From Acidimicrobiia bacterium (GTDB taxonomy: Bacteria; Actinomycetota; Acidimicrobiia; Acidimicrobiales; CATQHL01): a stretch of 63,577 nucleotides of DNA. The notes below the pieces were generated by a model. It saw only the letters and a list, made by a program, of their open reading frames with translations, had not been told where the DNA came from and searched no databases. Position 1 is the stretch's first letter. The number at the start of each line of letters is the position of its first letter. The stretch is from NCBI GenBank assembly GCA_009835395.1, contig VXXM01000042.1, positions 1,333 through 64,909 on the forward strand, in the 5' to 3' direction. Positions 15,510-23,183 of the stretch are shown here, piece after piece. The position numbers and the translations under genes were made by a program.

Positions 15510-16772
15510 ATGACCGATCCCACCCTGTTCTGCGACACCACCGGCGGCGCTGAGGTCGACGTCCTTGGTCGGGTTGCCGGTCAGGTGGAGGCGCTGCTGG
15601 CGGGGTTGCGCTCGTTGGGTGGCGAGCTTCTCGAGGAGCGGCTGGGGCTGGTTGGGCGCTGTGAGGCGGGGTTGGCGGCGGTGCGGTCGGAGACGGTCGC
15701 GGAGTTGGCGCGCCGCGACGGTGAGGCCAAGGCGGCTGAGGCGGTGCGCGACCGGTTGCGCCAGTCCCGGGGAAGCGCCAAGCGCGACGTGAAGCTGGCC
15801 GGGCAGCTCGCCGACCTGGCCGGCACGGCGCAGGCGCTGGCCGACGGCGACATCACGCCGCAGCACGCCAAGATCATCGCCGAAGCCTCCGAGCACACCG
15901 ATGTGGACGAGGCGGAACTCCTCGACGCCGCGGCCACTCAGCCGACCGACGTGTTCGGCCACACCGTTCGCGACCACGTCAACGAGCGCTCCGCCGGCGA
16001 GGACCTCCAGGAGCGCCGCCGGCGCCAGCGGGCCCGGCGCGAACTGTCCATCAAGCGGCAGTCCGACGGCATGTACAAGCTGTTCGGCCTGTTCGATCCC
16101 GTGGCCGGCGCCCGCATCGAGACAGCGCTAGACGCTGCAGCCAGGAAGCTCCGGCGCACCGAGGCCCTCGTCAATCGCACCACCGTGCTGCAGCGCTATG
16201 CCGACGCTCTCGAACTCCTCGCCACCGCCAACGGTGGCGCCGGGACCCAGAGCACGACGCTGCTCGTCATCGCCGACTACGACGCCGTCGCCGGCCGGGT
16301 CGCCGGTGCACATCTTCCCGACGGCACGCCCGTGAGCGCGGATGAACTCGTCAAGCTCGCCGTCACGGCCAAGGTCGTCCCCGCCATCTTCGACACGCCG
16401 GGCCGGCCGCTGTGGCTCGGGCGGGCCAGCCGCGACGCCAACGCCGCCCAGCGCATCGCCCTCGCCGCCCGCGACGGGCGCTGCGTCGGCTGCGGCGCTA
16501 GGTACAACATCTGCGAACCCCACCACGAGGAGCATTGGGAGCACGGCGGCCCCACCGACATCGACAACCTGTGCCTGCTCTGCGGGCCCTGCCATCACAA
16601 CGAGGTCCACGACAGGGGTGGCGACATCGAGACAGCGGCCGACGGCAAACGCACCCTCCGCCACGCCGCCCGTCACTGCCCCCCGAAGGTCGGCGATCAC
16701 CACAGCAACAACACCGTGCAAAGTCGCCGTGGAGCCACGGATCCAACCGTCAACCAGCCACTCCGGCTCTGA
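15510..16772 (+). CDS. DUF222 and HNH endonuclease domain protein
   Basis: This 420-residue protein has an N-terminal helical DUF222 region (about residues 20-290) rich in Ala, Glu and Arg. The C-terminal HNH nuclease is recognised by CVGCGARYNICEPHH, HWEHGGPTDIDNLCLLC, and CHHNEVHD, which supply the CxxC zinc pairs and catalytic His residues. This family is abundant and multi-copy in actinobacterial genomes and behaves like a dispersed selfish or mobile nuclease gene; its cellular role is not established. The ATG at 15510 is used, with a GGGGGAG ribosome site. It follows the ATPase-methylase island and ends near a strong hairpin. Confidence 0.92.
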   Translation: MTDPTLFCDTTGGAEVDVLGRVAGQVEALLAGLRSLGGELLEERLGLVGRCEAGLAAVRSETVAELARRDGEAKAAEAVRDRLRQSRGSAKRDVKLAGQLADLAGTAQALADGDITPQHAKIIAEASEHTDVDEAELLDAAATQPTDVFGHTVRDHVNERSAGEDLQERRRRQRARRELSIKRQSDGMYKLFGLFDPVAGARIETALDAAARKLRRTEALVNRTTVLQRYADALELLATANGGAGTQSTTLLVIADYDAVAGRVAGAHLPDGTPVSADELVKLAVTAKVVPAIFDTPGRPLWLGRASRDANAAQRIALAARDGRCVGCGARYNICEPHHEEHWEHGGPTDIDNLCLLCGPCHHNEVHDRGGDIETAADGKRTLRHAARHCPPKVGDHHSNNTVQSRRGATDPTVNQPLRL

Positions 16773-16803
16773 CCCCAGCGGAGTCGTCGCCGGAGACACC
16801 GGC

Positions 16804-16834
16804 CTGCCGGTTGGACGCGAGTCGCGACCGGCAG
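16804..16834. terminator. Strong nested hairpin between convergent genes
   Basis: CTGCCGGT (16804-16811) pairs perfectly with ACCGGCAG (16827-16834), and the loop contains a second palindrome CGCGA-G-TCGCG (16816-16826). It lies in the 99-bp gap between the convergent HNH and thiol peroxidase genes, so it probably ends both transcripts. There is no T-tract, as is common in actinobacteria. Confidence 0.6.
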
Positions 16835-16871
16835 CCGCGCCCTGAGTTGTCGGTACTCCGAGTAAGTCTGG

Positions 16872-17369
16872 CTACAGAGCGCCCAGAGCGGCGTCGTAGT
16901 CGGGCTCTGTGTTGAGTGGTGAGACGAGTTCGGAGTGCACGACCCTTCCGTCCTCGTCGACCACGACGACGGCACGGGCGCACAGTCCCTCCATCGGGCC
17001 GTCCATCATGCGCACGCCGTAGTCCTCGGCGAACTCCGGGGAGCGGAACGTGGACGCGGTGTAGACGTTCTCGATTCCCTCGTCCCCGCAGAACCGCTTC
17101 GCCGCGAAAGGCAGATCGGCCGACACACACAGCACTGTCGCGGCGTAGAAACCTATGACACGCTCGTTGAACACCCGCACGCTCTCTGCGCAGGTCTGCG
17201 TGTCGATGCTCGGGAAGATGTTGAGCACCAGTCGCTGACCGGCGAAGACCCCGAGGCTCATTGGTTCCATATTGGCCCCGACCAAGCTGAAATCGGGAGC
17301 CGCTGCACGGACAGCGGGCAAGTCGCCGCTCGTGTGGATGATGTCTCCTTCGTGCTCGATCACAGCCAT
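16872..17369 (-). CDS. tpx: Thiol peroxidase (Tpx)
   Basis: This 165-residue cytoplasmic peroxiredoxin reduces hydrogen peroxide and organic peroxides with thioredoxin. The peroxidatic Cys60 is in NIFPSIDTQTCAESVR and the resolving Cys94 in LPFAAKRFCG, the normal Tpx spacing. The length is the family norm from the ATG at 17369; an in-frame extension upstream is unlike any Tpx. A second Tpx at 42313 is about 66% identical over the full ungapped length (109 of 165 residues by hand). This copy borders the defence-like island and diverges from a lipoprotein gene across a control region with repeated boxes. Confidence 0.95.
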   Translation of the reverse strand: MAVIEHEGDIIHTSGDLPAVRAAAPDFSLVGANMEPMSLGVFAGQRLVLNIFPSIDTQTCAESVRVFNERVIGFYAATVLCVSADLPFAAKRFCGDEGIENVYTASTFRSPEFAEDYGVRMMDGPMEGLCARAVVVVDEDGRVVHSELVSPLNTEPDYDAALGAL

Positions 17370-17449
17370 CCGAGGAACTCCCCTGTACCCGAGTCGCCGC
17401 TCTCCGCGGCCCATGTTGCCGGCCCATCCGTCAAATGCTTGACAATTTC

Positions 17450-17489
17450 CACTTCGTGGTGTGTTTGACATATGTCACAGCACTTCGTG
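17450..17489. promoter_or_regulatory. Divergent control region with repeated boxes and palindrome
   Basis: CACTTCGTG occurs at 17450-17458 and again at 17481-17489, 31 bp apart (about three helical turns). Between them is a perfect 12-bp palindrome TGACATATGTCA (17466-17477). Each CAC-TTC-GTG box is itself a small inverted repeat. The block sits between the divergent tpx and lipoprotein genes and is AT-rich. It is a good candidate for binding by a dimeric regulator, possibly redox-responsive, but the regulator is not identified. Confidence 0.55.
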
Positions 17490-17525
17490 TGACGATACTC
17501 GCTGCCGCGTCCTTAGTCTGCGGCG

Positions 17526-18149
17526 GTGCGCACACCACTGCGAGGCCTCCGGGGCCGGGCGATTGCCGACACTGATAGTACCGGAAACAACATACATTCC
17601 CGGAGGTTCCGGCCTCGTCTCCGGCGTGTCGTCGCATTGTCGCTCGGGCTCTGCGCACTGCTCGGAGTGCTGGGGTGCTCGCCGTCGGAGATGTCCAGCT
17701 TCCGGACCTATCTGCAGTTCCTGGAGAGTTCTCCCGTCGACGCTGATGACTCGTGCCTCGAGGGGACTCCGGTGCTCAGCGAGATAGTCGAACCTGAGGC
17801 GGTGCTGCAGTGGGCTCCGACGGTGTGCGCCGTCTTCGACCCGGTCGATGCCTCCACGGCGCTGTGCATCATTTCCTACGAGTCGGGCGGCGACCCCGAC
17901 AGCACCAATCGCGATGACCCGGGACGTGGCTCGTTCGGCTTGATGCAGATCAATTCCGACTGGTGGATCGGTTCGGAATACCACGAGCGCATGGTCGGGT
18001 GGTTCGGGCGCGACGACGAGACGTACCTCGATCCGGCAGTCAACATCGGCGCCGCGGCCCTGCTCGTCAACGATCCCAGCCTCACCGGGTGGCACGCCTG
18101 GCCATCGAGCAGACTCTGCCCCCACCGCCACCACGAACACACCGCCTAG
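17526..18149 (+). CDS. Lipoprotein with lysozyme-fold (transglycosylase SLT-like) domain
   Basis: This 207-residue probable lipoprotein acts on cell-wall glycan. A basic N-region is followed by a hydrophobic stretch VVALSLGLCALLGVLGC ending at lipobox Cys51. The mature part has a single lysozyme-like domain: TALCIISYESGGDP with predicted catalytic Glu119, then GSFGLMQINSDWW and VNIGAAALLVND, the usual order in SLT and resuscitation-factor-like muralytic enzymes. The tail is His-rich (CPHRHHEHTA). The GTG at 17526 gives an unusually long leader, so the true start is uncertain. It could remodel peptidoglycan or serve a secretion or conjugation machine, but no such genes are nearby. Confidence 0.75.
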   Translation: MRTPLRGLRGRAIADTDSTGNNIHSRRFRPRLRRVVALSLGLCALLGVLGCSPSEMSSFRTYLQFLESSPVDADDSCLEGTPVLSEIVEPEAVLQWAPTVCAVFDPVDASTALCIISYESGGDPDSTNRDDPGRGSFGLMQINSDWWIGSEYHERMVGWFGRDDETYLDPAVNIGAAALLVNDPSLTGWHAWPSSRLCPHRHHEHTA

Positions 18150-18228
18150 TTGTCCGTCTCCCCGACGGCCGCAACGAGGTCCTTGGCCGCGCGAACCACA
18201 GCCGCGAGTGCTCGTCTTGAGCCAACCT

Positions 18229-18249
18229 CCCGGGTCGCCGGGACCCGGG
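18229..18249. terminator. Hairpin between convergent genes
   Basis: CCCGGGTC (18229-18236) and GACCCGGG (18242-18249) form a perfect 8-bp stem around a 5-nt loop. It ends 3 bp before the stop of the minus-strand gene at 18253 and 80 bp after the plus-strand lipoprotein gene, fitting a terminator for both. Confidence 0.6.
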
Positions 18250-18252
18250 TGC

Positions 18253-19149
18253 TCAGGCAGCCGGAGGGCGGCTTCCGGGGACGATGCCCTCCGGCAGGCT
18301 CATCACGTGGGCGGCGACGTCCTCGGGTTTCGCCAGCCACACGTCGTCACGTTGCGCCGCGATGTGCTCGAGAGCGGCACGCAGATGCTTCAGCCGGAAC
18401 GGCTGGCCGACCAGGAACGTGTGCAGCGAGATGGAGTACACCAGCGGCTGGTCGTCGGCGAGACGGAGCATCTCGTCGAACTGATCCATCATCATCTCTG
18501 CGAACACCGGTGCCGGGTGGTGCCGCCGCACGTAGACGCCGACGTCGTTCAGTTCCAGCGGGTACGGGATACTGAGCAACGGACCCGACCTGGTCCTTAG
18601 CCAGATCGGCTGGTCGTCGCACGGGGACTGCAGCGTGTACTTGTAGCCGGCCTCGGCGAGCAGGTCGCTGGTGACAGCCGACTCGGCGATGTACGGGCCC
18701 ATCCAGCCGCTCGGGCGACGGCCCCAGTGCCGCGTGATGACCTCGGTGGTCTCTGCGATGAGACGGGCCTCGTCCTCCTCCCAGAGGCCGTCGCTGCGCT
18801 CGGAGTTCGTCCGGCCATGGGCGATGATCTCGTCGCCACGCTCGACGATCTTGGCCACGATGTCGGGGTACAGCTCCATCACCGTCGAGTTGACGTTGTG
18901 CGACCACGGCAGGTCCAGTTCGTCGAACACGTCGAACATCCGCCAGATGCCGATCCGGTTTCCGTAGTCCCGCCAGGCATAGCTCCGGTAGTCGGCCGGC
19001 GCGCTCACCGCCGAGTCATTGAGACCCATTCCTGCCTTGAAGGCGAAGTGCTCGACGTTGTTCGACAGACAGACGGCGAGACGGGTGCCGTTCGGCCAGT
19101 CGTAGGGCACTCGGTCCTTGATCGACACGTAGTCGTAGCGGTCGTTCAT
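18253..19149 (-). CDS. Polysaccharide deacetylase (NodB-fold) family protein, PuuE-like
   Basis: This 298-residue protein has a NodB-type barrel but not the classical TFDDG motif; the first motif reads AVCLSNNVEHFAF. HNVNSTVMELYPDI and GDEIIAHGRTNSE supply the His ligands, and SGWMGPYIAESAVTSDLLAE the later strand. This pattern is closer to the group that includes PuuE-type allantoinases, which open cyclic ureides, than to chitin deacetylases. That suits the amide and ureide hydrolases further along the window, but the substrate is inference. The ATG at 19149 was chosen; 8 bp separate it from the upstream hydrolase-fold gene, so they form an operon. Confidence 0.8.
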   Translation of the reverse strand: MNDRYDYVSIKDRVPYDWPNGTRLAVCLSNNVEHFAFKAGMGLNDSAVSAPADYRSYAWRDYGNRIGIWRMFDVFDELDLPWSHNVNSTVMELYPDIVAKIVERGDEIIAHGRTNSERSDGLWEEDEARLIAETTEVITRHWGRRPSGWMGPYIAESAVTSDLLAEAGYKYTLQSPCDDQPIWLRTRSGPLLSIPYPLELNDVGVYVRRHHPAPVFAEMMMDQFDEMLRLADDQPLVYSISLHTFLVGQPFRLKHLRAALEHIAAQRDDVWLAKPEDVAAHVMSLPEGIVPGSRPPAA

Positions 19150-19157
19150 GGGGAGCC

Positions 19158-19994
19158 TCACGGGAGAACCTCCTCGAAGAACTCCTCGAAGTAGTCGGCG
19201 ATCTCATCGGCGGCGGTCGTGAAGAGCTCCAGCACATCGGTCAGGTCCGGTCGCGAGACCACACGGGTGTGAGCCGGCAGCAACGGCATCGCCCGAGCGG
19301 TCTGCGTGGTCAGATCGTCGTGGACATCGACTACCAGGAAGGGTTGGCGGATCTTCGAGACGAACTCGCCGGTCGGATGGTCGAAGACGGCGTGGTACGT
19401 CATCCAGGGATCGGGCTGCGCCCCCAGATGATCCATCAGGAACTCGTGCAGCAGCTCCGGCGACCAGGCGCGCGAGCGCTCGGCGGCGCCGCCGAACCCG
19501 CCGTCACGCCACCAGCGCCAGTACCAGTCGAGATGGGTGCCATCGGCGTCGGGCTTCGGCTCGTGCAGGTAGTTGTCCTTGTATTGGGGAATCTCCTCCG
19601 GCGAGAACACCGGCACGGTCACCACGGCGATCCGCCGGATCCGGTCGGGGTAGCGCACCGCCAGATCGATCGCCTCGCACGAACCGGTGTGGACACCGGC
19701 AACGTCGAACTCGCCGATCCCCATCGCGTCGAGTGCGTCGATCGTGGTGTCGGCATAGTCGCCCAGGGACAGCCCGGGCCGCGGGTGGTCCGAGCACCCG
19801 AACCCCAGGCGATCGGGCACGATCACCCGGCGCCCGGCGGACAGCCGCGGCGTGATGTGGCGGTACATGCGACCCGACGAGAGGCCCATGTGCAGCAGCA
19901 CGAGCGGTGGCTCGCCCTCGCCGTTGCTGCGCACGTGCACGTGGCCGTGACGGGTGCTGATGAGCCTGCGGCTCGTTCCCTCCGCTTCCAGCAT
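19158..19994 (-). CDS. Alpha/beta hydrolase-fold protein lacking the Ser nucleophile
   Basis: This 278-residue protein has the fold: LVLLHMGLSSGRMYRHITP oxyanion region, DRLGFGCSDHP, and the nucleophile elbow. The elbow reads AGVHTGSCEA, so His stands where Ser, Asp or Cys is expected in G-x-Nu-x-G. The late catalytic His is also absent (SRPDLTDVLE where G-H is usual). Asp remains in VVDVHDD. It may be a non-hydrolytic or binding member. The ATG at 19994 has GGAGGGG 6 bp upstream. It forms an operon with the NodB-fold gene and diverges from a second hydrolase-fold gene with the same elbow change. Confidence 0.85.
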   Translation of the reverse strand: MLEAEGTSRRLISTRHGHVHVRSNGEGEPPLVLLHMGLSSGRMYRHITPRLSAGRRVIVPDRLGFGCSDHPRPGLSLGDYADTTIDALDAMGIGEFDVAGVHTGSCEAIDLAVRYPDRIRRIAVVTVPVFSPEEIPQYKDNYLHEPKPDADGTHLDWYWRWWRDGGFGGAAERSRAWSPELLHEFLMDHLGAQPDPWMTYHAVFDHPTGEFVSKIRQPFLVVDVHDDLTTQTARAMPLLPAHTRVVSRPDLTDVLELFTTAADEIADYFEEFFEEVLP

Positions 19995-20042
19995 CGTGAT
20001 CCCCTCCGCCGCCGGCCCCTCCGCCACCGGCATCCGGTGCGC

Positions 20043-20057
20043 GGGGTACTGTACCCC
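20043..20057. promoter_or_regulatory. Perfect palindrome between divergent hydrolase-fold genes
   Basis: GGGGTAC-T-GTACCCC is a perfect 7-bp inverted repeat about a single T. It lies 48 bp from the minus-strand start (19994) and 34 bp from the plus-strand start (20092), so one dimeric repressor bound here could control both operons. No regulator gene is adjacent. Confidence 0.6.
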
Positions 20058-20091
20058 ACGTCCTGCACCCGGACTGTTGCTAGGGGGACTG

Positions 20092-20916
20092 ATGAGGCGA
20101 GGGTACGCCGACACCGCGGTCGGGCAGGTTCACTACGTCGAGGCCGGTGAGGGACCCCCTCTGATCCTGCTGCACCAGACCGCCAGCAGTTCGGTCATGT
20201 GGTTGAGGGCGATCCCCCTCTTCGCCGAGCGCTACCACACCATCGCCATGGACACGCCCGGATTCGGGATGTCCGACCACCCCGCAGAGCAACCGACCGA
20301 GGGCATCCCCTACTACTCCCAAGCCGTCATCGGCCTGCTGGACCATCTCGGGTACGAGCAGGCGAACATCGTCGGCTTCCACACCGGTGCGAGCATCGCG
20401 GTGGACGTGGCAGCCAACTCTCCCGAGCGGGTCAAGTGCCTCGTGATCGCACCGATCCTCGCCGTGGACGACCAGGAGGAGCGCGACGACTGGCTGTCCC
20501 GTGACGACTTGAAATCGGGCTGGACACCCGACGGCAAGGGCGAGTTCCTGGCGAACGACATCCTGGACTATGTGGCCCACTTCGCCACCGAGAACGACGG
20601 CGAGACGTACCTTCGCGAGCTCATCGCCAAGCTGCAGGCCGGGCCGAACTACTGGTGGACGTACGTCGCCGTCGTGCAGTACGACCACTACGCGGCGTAC
20701 CCCAAGCTGCAGTGTCCGGTCTTGGTTCTCAACGTGGAGGAGGAGGTGCTGTACTCCTACACCGTCAAGGCTCACGCCGCGATTCCGCACAGCGAGTACG
20801 TGGAGATCCCCGGCCCCGAGCCCAACATTCGCGGCTGGGTGGCCGTCGTGCCCGAATTCCCGAAGGAATTCTCCGACGCCGTGATGTCCTTCGTGGATCG
20901 CATCGAGGGAGAGTGA
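20092..20916 (+). CDS. Alpha/beta hydrolase-fold protein lacking the Ser nucleophile
   Basis: This 274-residue relative of the divergent gene at 19158 carries the fold elements LILLHQTASSSVMWLRAIP and MDTPGFGMSDHP. The elbow reads IVGFHTGASIA, again with His at the nucleophile position, and the C-terminal region (YVEIPGPEPNIRGWVAV) lacks the usual catalytic His. The repeated change in two adjacent genes indicates a conserved feature, not a random defect. The ATG at 20092 follows AGGGGGACTG. The MFS gene starts 28 bp downstream in the same direction, so its substrate or product could be exported by that protein. Confidence 0.85.
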   Translation: MRRGYADTAVGQVHYVEAGEGPPLILLHQTASSSVMWLRAIPLFAERYHTIAMDTPGFGMSDHPAEQPTEGIPYYSQAVIGLLDHLGYEQANIVGFHTGASIAVDVAANSPERVKCLVIAPILAVDDQEERDDWLSRDDLKSGWTPDGKGEFLANDILDYVAHFATENDGETYLRELIAKLQAGPNYWWTYVAVVQYDHYAAYPKLQCPVLVLNVEEEVLYSYTVKAHAAIPHSEYVEIPGPEPNIRGWVAVVPEFPKEFSDAVMSFVDRIEGE

Positions 20917-20944
20917 CAGTCCGGCGCGGGTGCCCTGACCGCGC

Positions 20945-22489
20945 ATGACAGTTGAACGATCCCACTGGTGGGTGACGGCAGCAGGAGCACTCACCAGCCT
21001 CGTCCTGAATCTCGACCAGGCGACGGTGCTACTGGGGGCGCCCACCATCGCCGAGGCGCTCGGAGCCGACCTCTCGGCAACCCAGTGGATGTTCTCGGGA
21101 TTCCTCCTTCCCCTGGCGGCACTGGTCATGCTGGGGGGCGGGCTGACGGACCGTTTCGGCGCCTCGTTGATGCTCCGCTGCGGGCTGGCGCTCTTCATTG
21201 CCGGCACGGTCGGCAGCGCCTTCGCTGGCAGCATGGGACAGTTGATCGGCCTGCGGGCGGTGTCGGGCACCGGCGCGGCACTGGCCTTCCCCGCCTCGGT
21301 GGCGCTGCTGCGAGTGCACCTGCCGGCCGGGCGGCCGCTGAACGTCGCGCTGGGCCTCTGGTTCACCGGTGCGCTCGGGGGTTCGGCGATCGGCCCCCTC
21401 ATCGGGGGGCTGTTGCTGCGGGCATGGCCGTGGTGGTCGATCTTCTGGCTGTCGTGCGGCTTCGCACTGGCCGCGCTGGTGCCCGTGCTGATCGGTGTGC
21501 GGGAGGATCCGGCGCCGTCGACCGCAACCGACCTGCGGGTGTTGCCCAGTCTTGCGGGCTCGGTCGGCCTGGCCCTGCTGATCTGGGGCCTCATCAGCGC
21601 CGGCCAGGAGGGCTGGAGCTCCGGCCCGGTGTTGTGGCGGGTGCTCGGAGGCCTGGGGGTGCTGGTGCTGATGGCGGCAGCCCTGCGCCGCGGGGCCGGC
21701 TCCCGCCCCGGGGTAGGGATCGACCGCCGGCGCCTCGCCGCGGGCCTCATCATCATGCTGCTGGCGATCGTCTCGGTGGTCGGGACGATGTTCTTCGTGA
21801 TCACTTACCTGCAGGGCATACTCGGGTTCTCGCCCCTGGTGGCCGGCGCCGCGTTCATGCCGTTCGGCGTCGTGGCCGCCCTGATCTCCCCCTTCGCCAT
21901 GCGCCTGCTCGAACGCTTCGGCTTCGGCCGCATGCTGGGGTCGGCCGTGCTGCTGGAGGTCGCCGGCCTCGTGCTGATCTCCCGGATGACCCCCACGTCG
22001 CCGTACCCCGTCGTCGGTATCGCCCTGGCACTGGTCGGAGCCGCAATGTCGGTGTTCCCGGCGGTCTCGCTGCATCTGGCGCTCAGCGCCGCGCCCGCCT
22101 CCCGCGGCGGGATCGTCTCGGGGGCGCACACCGTGGCGATCCAACTCGGCCAACTCCTCTCGATCGCCATCATCGGCTCGCTGGTCGCCTCGCGGGTCGG
22201 CGGCATCTACCGCTCCCTGTTGGGGGATGCCGGTCTCGACCCCGAGGTGCCCGCCGAGATCACCACCGACCTGGCATTGGGGCGCAGCTCGGCACCGCCG
22301 GGCGTCTCGGAGGCGGACGGCCTGCTCTACGAGATCGCCGGCGAGAAGGCGTTCACCACTGCCGTGGGCCAGGCCGCCCTGATCGTGCTCGCCGCCATCG
22401 CGGTGGTGGCCGTCGCCGCGCTGGCCGTCCTGCGGCCGAAGCGAGCGCCCTCGCCGGCGGTCAGCCAGGCGGAGCCGTCGACTCCCTGA
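20945..22489 (+). CDS. MFS transporter, DHA2 (14-helix) type
   Basis: This 514-residue major facilitator protein has about 14 hydrophobic segments. The N-terminal helix contains NLDQATVLLGAPTIAEALG, where family members usually have a D-x-T/S-I-V-N-V-A-L-P run. LTDRFGASLMLRCGLALF forms the loop 2-3 signature, and the motif C-like helix includes GSAIGPLIGGLLL. DHA2 proteins mostly export drugs or metabolites using proton motive force. It lies 28 bp after the hydrolase-fold gene and overlaps the convergent cysteine hydrolase gene by 29 bp at their 3' ends. The substrate is unknown. Confidence 0.9.
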   Translation: MTVERSHWWVTAAGALTSLVLNLDQATVLLGAPTIAEALGADLSATQWMFSGFLLPLAALVMLGGGLTDRFGASLMLRCGLALFIAGTVGSAFAGSMGQLIGLRAVSGTGAALAFPASVALLRVHLPAGRPLNVALGLWFTGALGGSAIGPLIGGLLLRAWPWWSIFWLSCGFALAALVPVLIGVREDPAPSTATDLRVLPSLAGSVGLALLIWGLISAGQEGWSSGPVLWRVLGGLGVLVLMAAALRRGAGSRPGVGIDRRRLAAGLIIMLLAIVSVVGTMFFVITYLQGILGFSPLVAGAAFMPFGVVAALISPFAMRLLERFGFGRMLGSAVLLEVAGLVLISRMTPTSPYPVVGIALALVGAAMSVFPAVSLHLALSAAPASRGGIVSGAHTVAIQLGQLLSIAIIGSLVASRVGGIYRSLLGDAGLDPEVPAEITTDLALGRSSAPPGVSEADGLLYEIAGEKAFTTAVGQAALIVLAAIAVVAVAALAVLRPKRAPSPAVSQAEPSTP

Positions 22490-23174
22490 GCCGATCAATG
22501 ACCGCCTCGGCCGGCATGACATCGGCGTACTTGGCGTCGAGGTCGAACAGGCCAACGTCGTGGCTCGCCTGGATACGGTCGTACACGCACTCCTCGGGGA
22601 CGATCGTCCGGAAGTTGTAGGAGAAGGCATCCACGGCCGTGGCGCGGATGCAACCACTCGTGGTGCATCCGGCCAGGATCACCGTGTCCACCCCGAAGTC
22701 CACGAGATAGCTCACCAGAGCAGTGCCGAAGAAGGCGCTGGCGTGGCGCTTGGGCAGCAGCACGTCGCCGTCCTCGGGCGCAACCTCGTCCACGAACTCG
22801 TAGCCCCGCTCGCTGATCGAGGTGATGGCCGGGTTGATGCTGCCGAAGCGCCCCGCGTCGACAGCCTTCTTGGGTGCCACGTACGGATAGATGATCGGAA
22901 TCCCGGCCGCCCGCGCCGCGCGGAGGAGCCGGGCGATGTGCGGGATCGCGGCCCATGCCCTGTCGCCGCAGGCGGTCGGGTACATGGTGGTGATGGCTTC
23001 GCGGATCGGCACCGGCCTGTCGCCGGCTGTTCGGTACTGCACATCGATGACGAGCAGCGCGGGATGGTCGCCGAAACCCGAGGGTCCGCCGAATCCCGAC
23101 AACTCGTACACGTCGAGGTCATCTCCCGGGATCGAAGCCAGCCACGACCGCCGCTCCTCGGTCTGCCCGCTCAT
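22461..23174 (-). CDS. Isochorismatase-family cysteine hydrolase
   Basis: This 237-residue hydrolase has the family catalytic triad visible: Asp44 (LLVIDVQ), Lys142 (LPKRHASAFFGT) and Cys175 (AGCTTSGCIRATAVDA). The last motif is of the kind seen in N-carbamoylsarcosine and ureidoacrylate amidohydrolases, so amide or carbamoyl hydrolysis is the favoured reaction. The ATG at 23174 is 9 bp after the lyase gene stop, giving a two-gene operon. The product would fit with the hydantoinase and nitrilase-fold genes further downstream on the other strand. Isochorismate itself is unlikely, as no siderophore genes are present. Confidence 0.88.
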   Translation of the reverse strand: MSGQTEERRSWLASIPGDDLDVYELSGFGGPSGFGDHPALLVIDVQYRTAGDRPVPIREAITTMYPTACGDRAWAAIPHIARLLRAARAAGIPIIYPYVAPKKAVDAGRFGSINPAITSISERGYEFVDEVAPEDGDVLLPKRHASAFFGTALVSYLVDFGVDTVILAGCTTSGCIRATAVDAFSYNFRTIVPEECVYDRIQASHDVGLFDLDAKYADVMPAEAVIDRLRESTAPPG

Positions 23175-23183
23175 GGGGTCTCC

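Noticed and set aside
20080..21804. Long minus-strand frame opposite the hydrolase-fold and MFS genes
   Set aside because: Low-complexity Arg/Ser/Pro composition and no motif; the plus-strand genes have clear family landmarks and ribosome sites.
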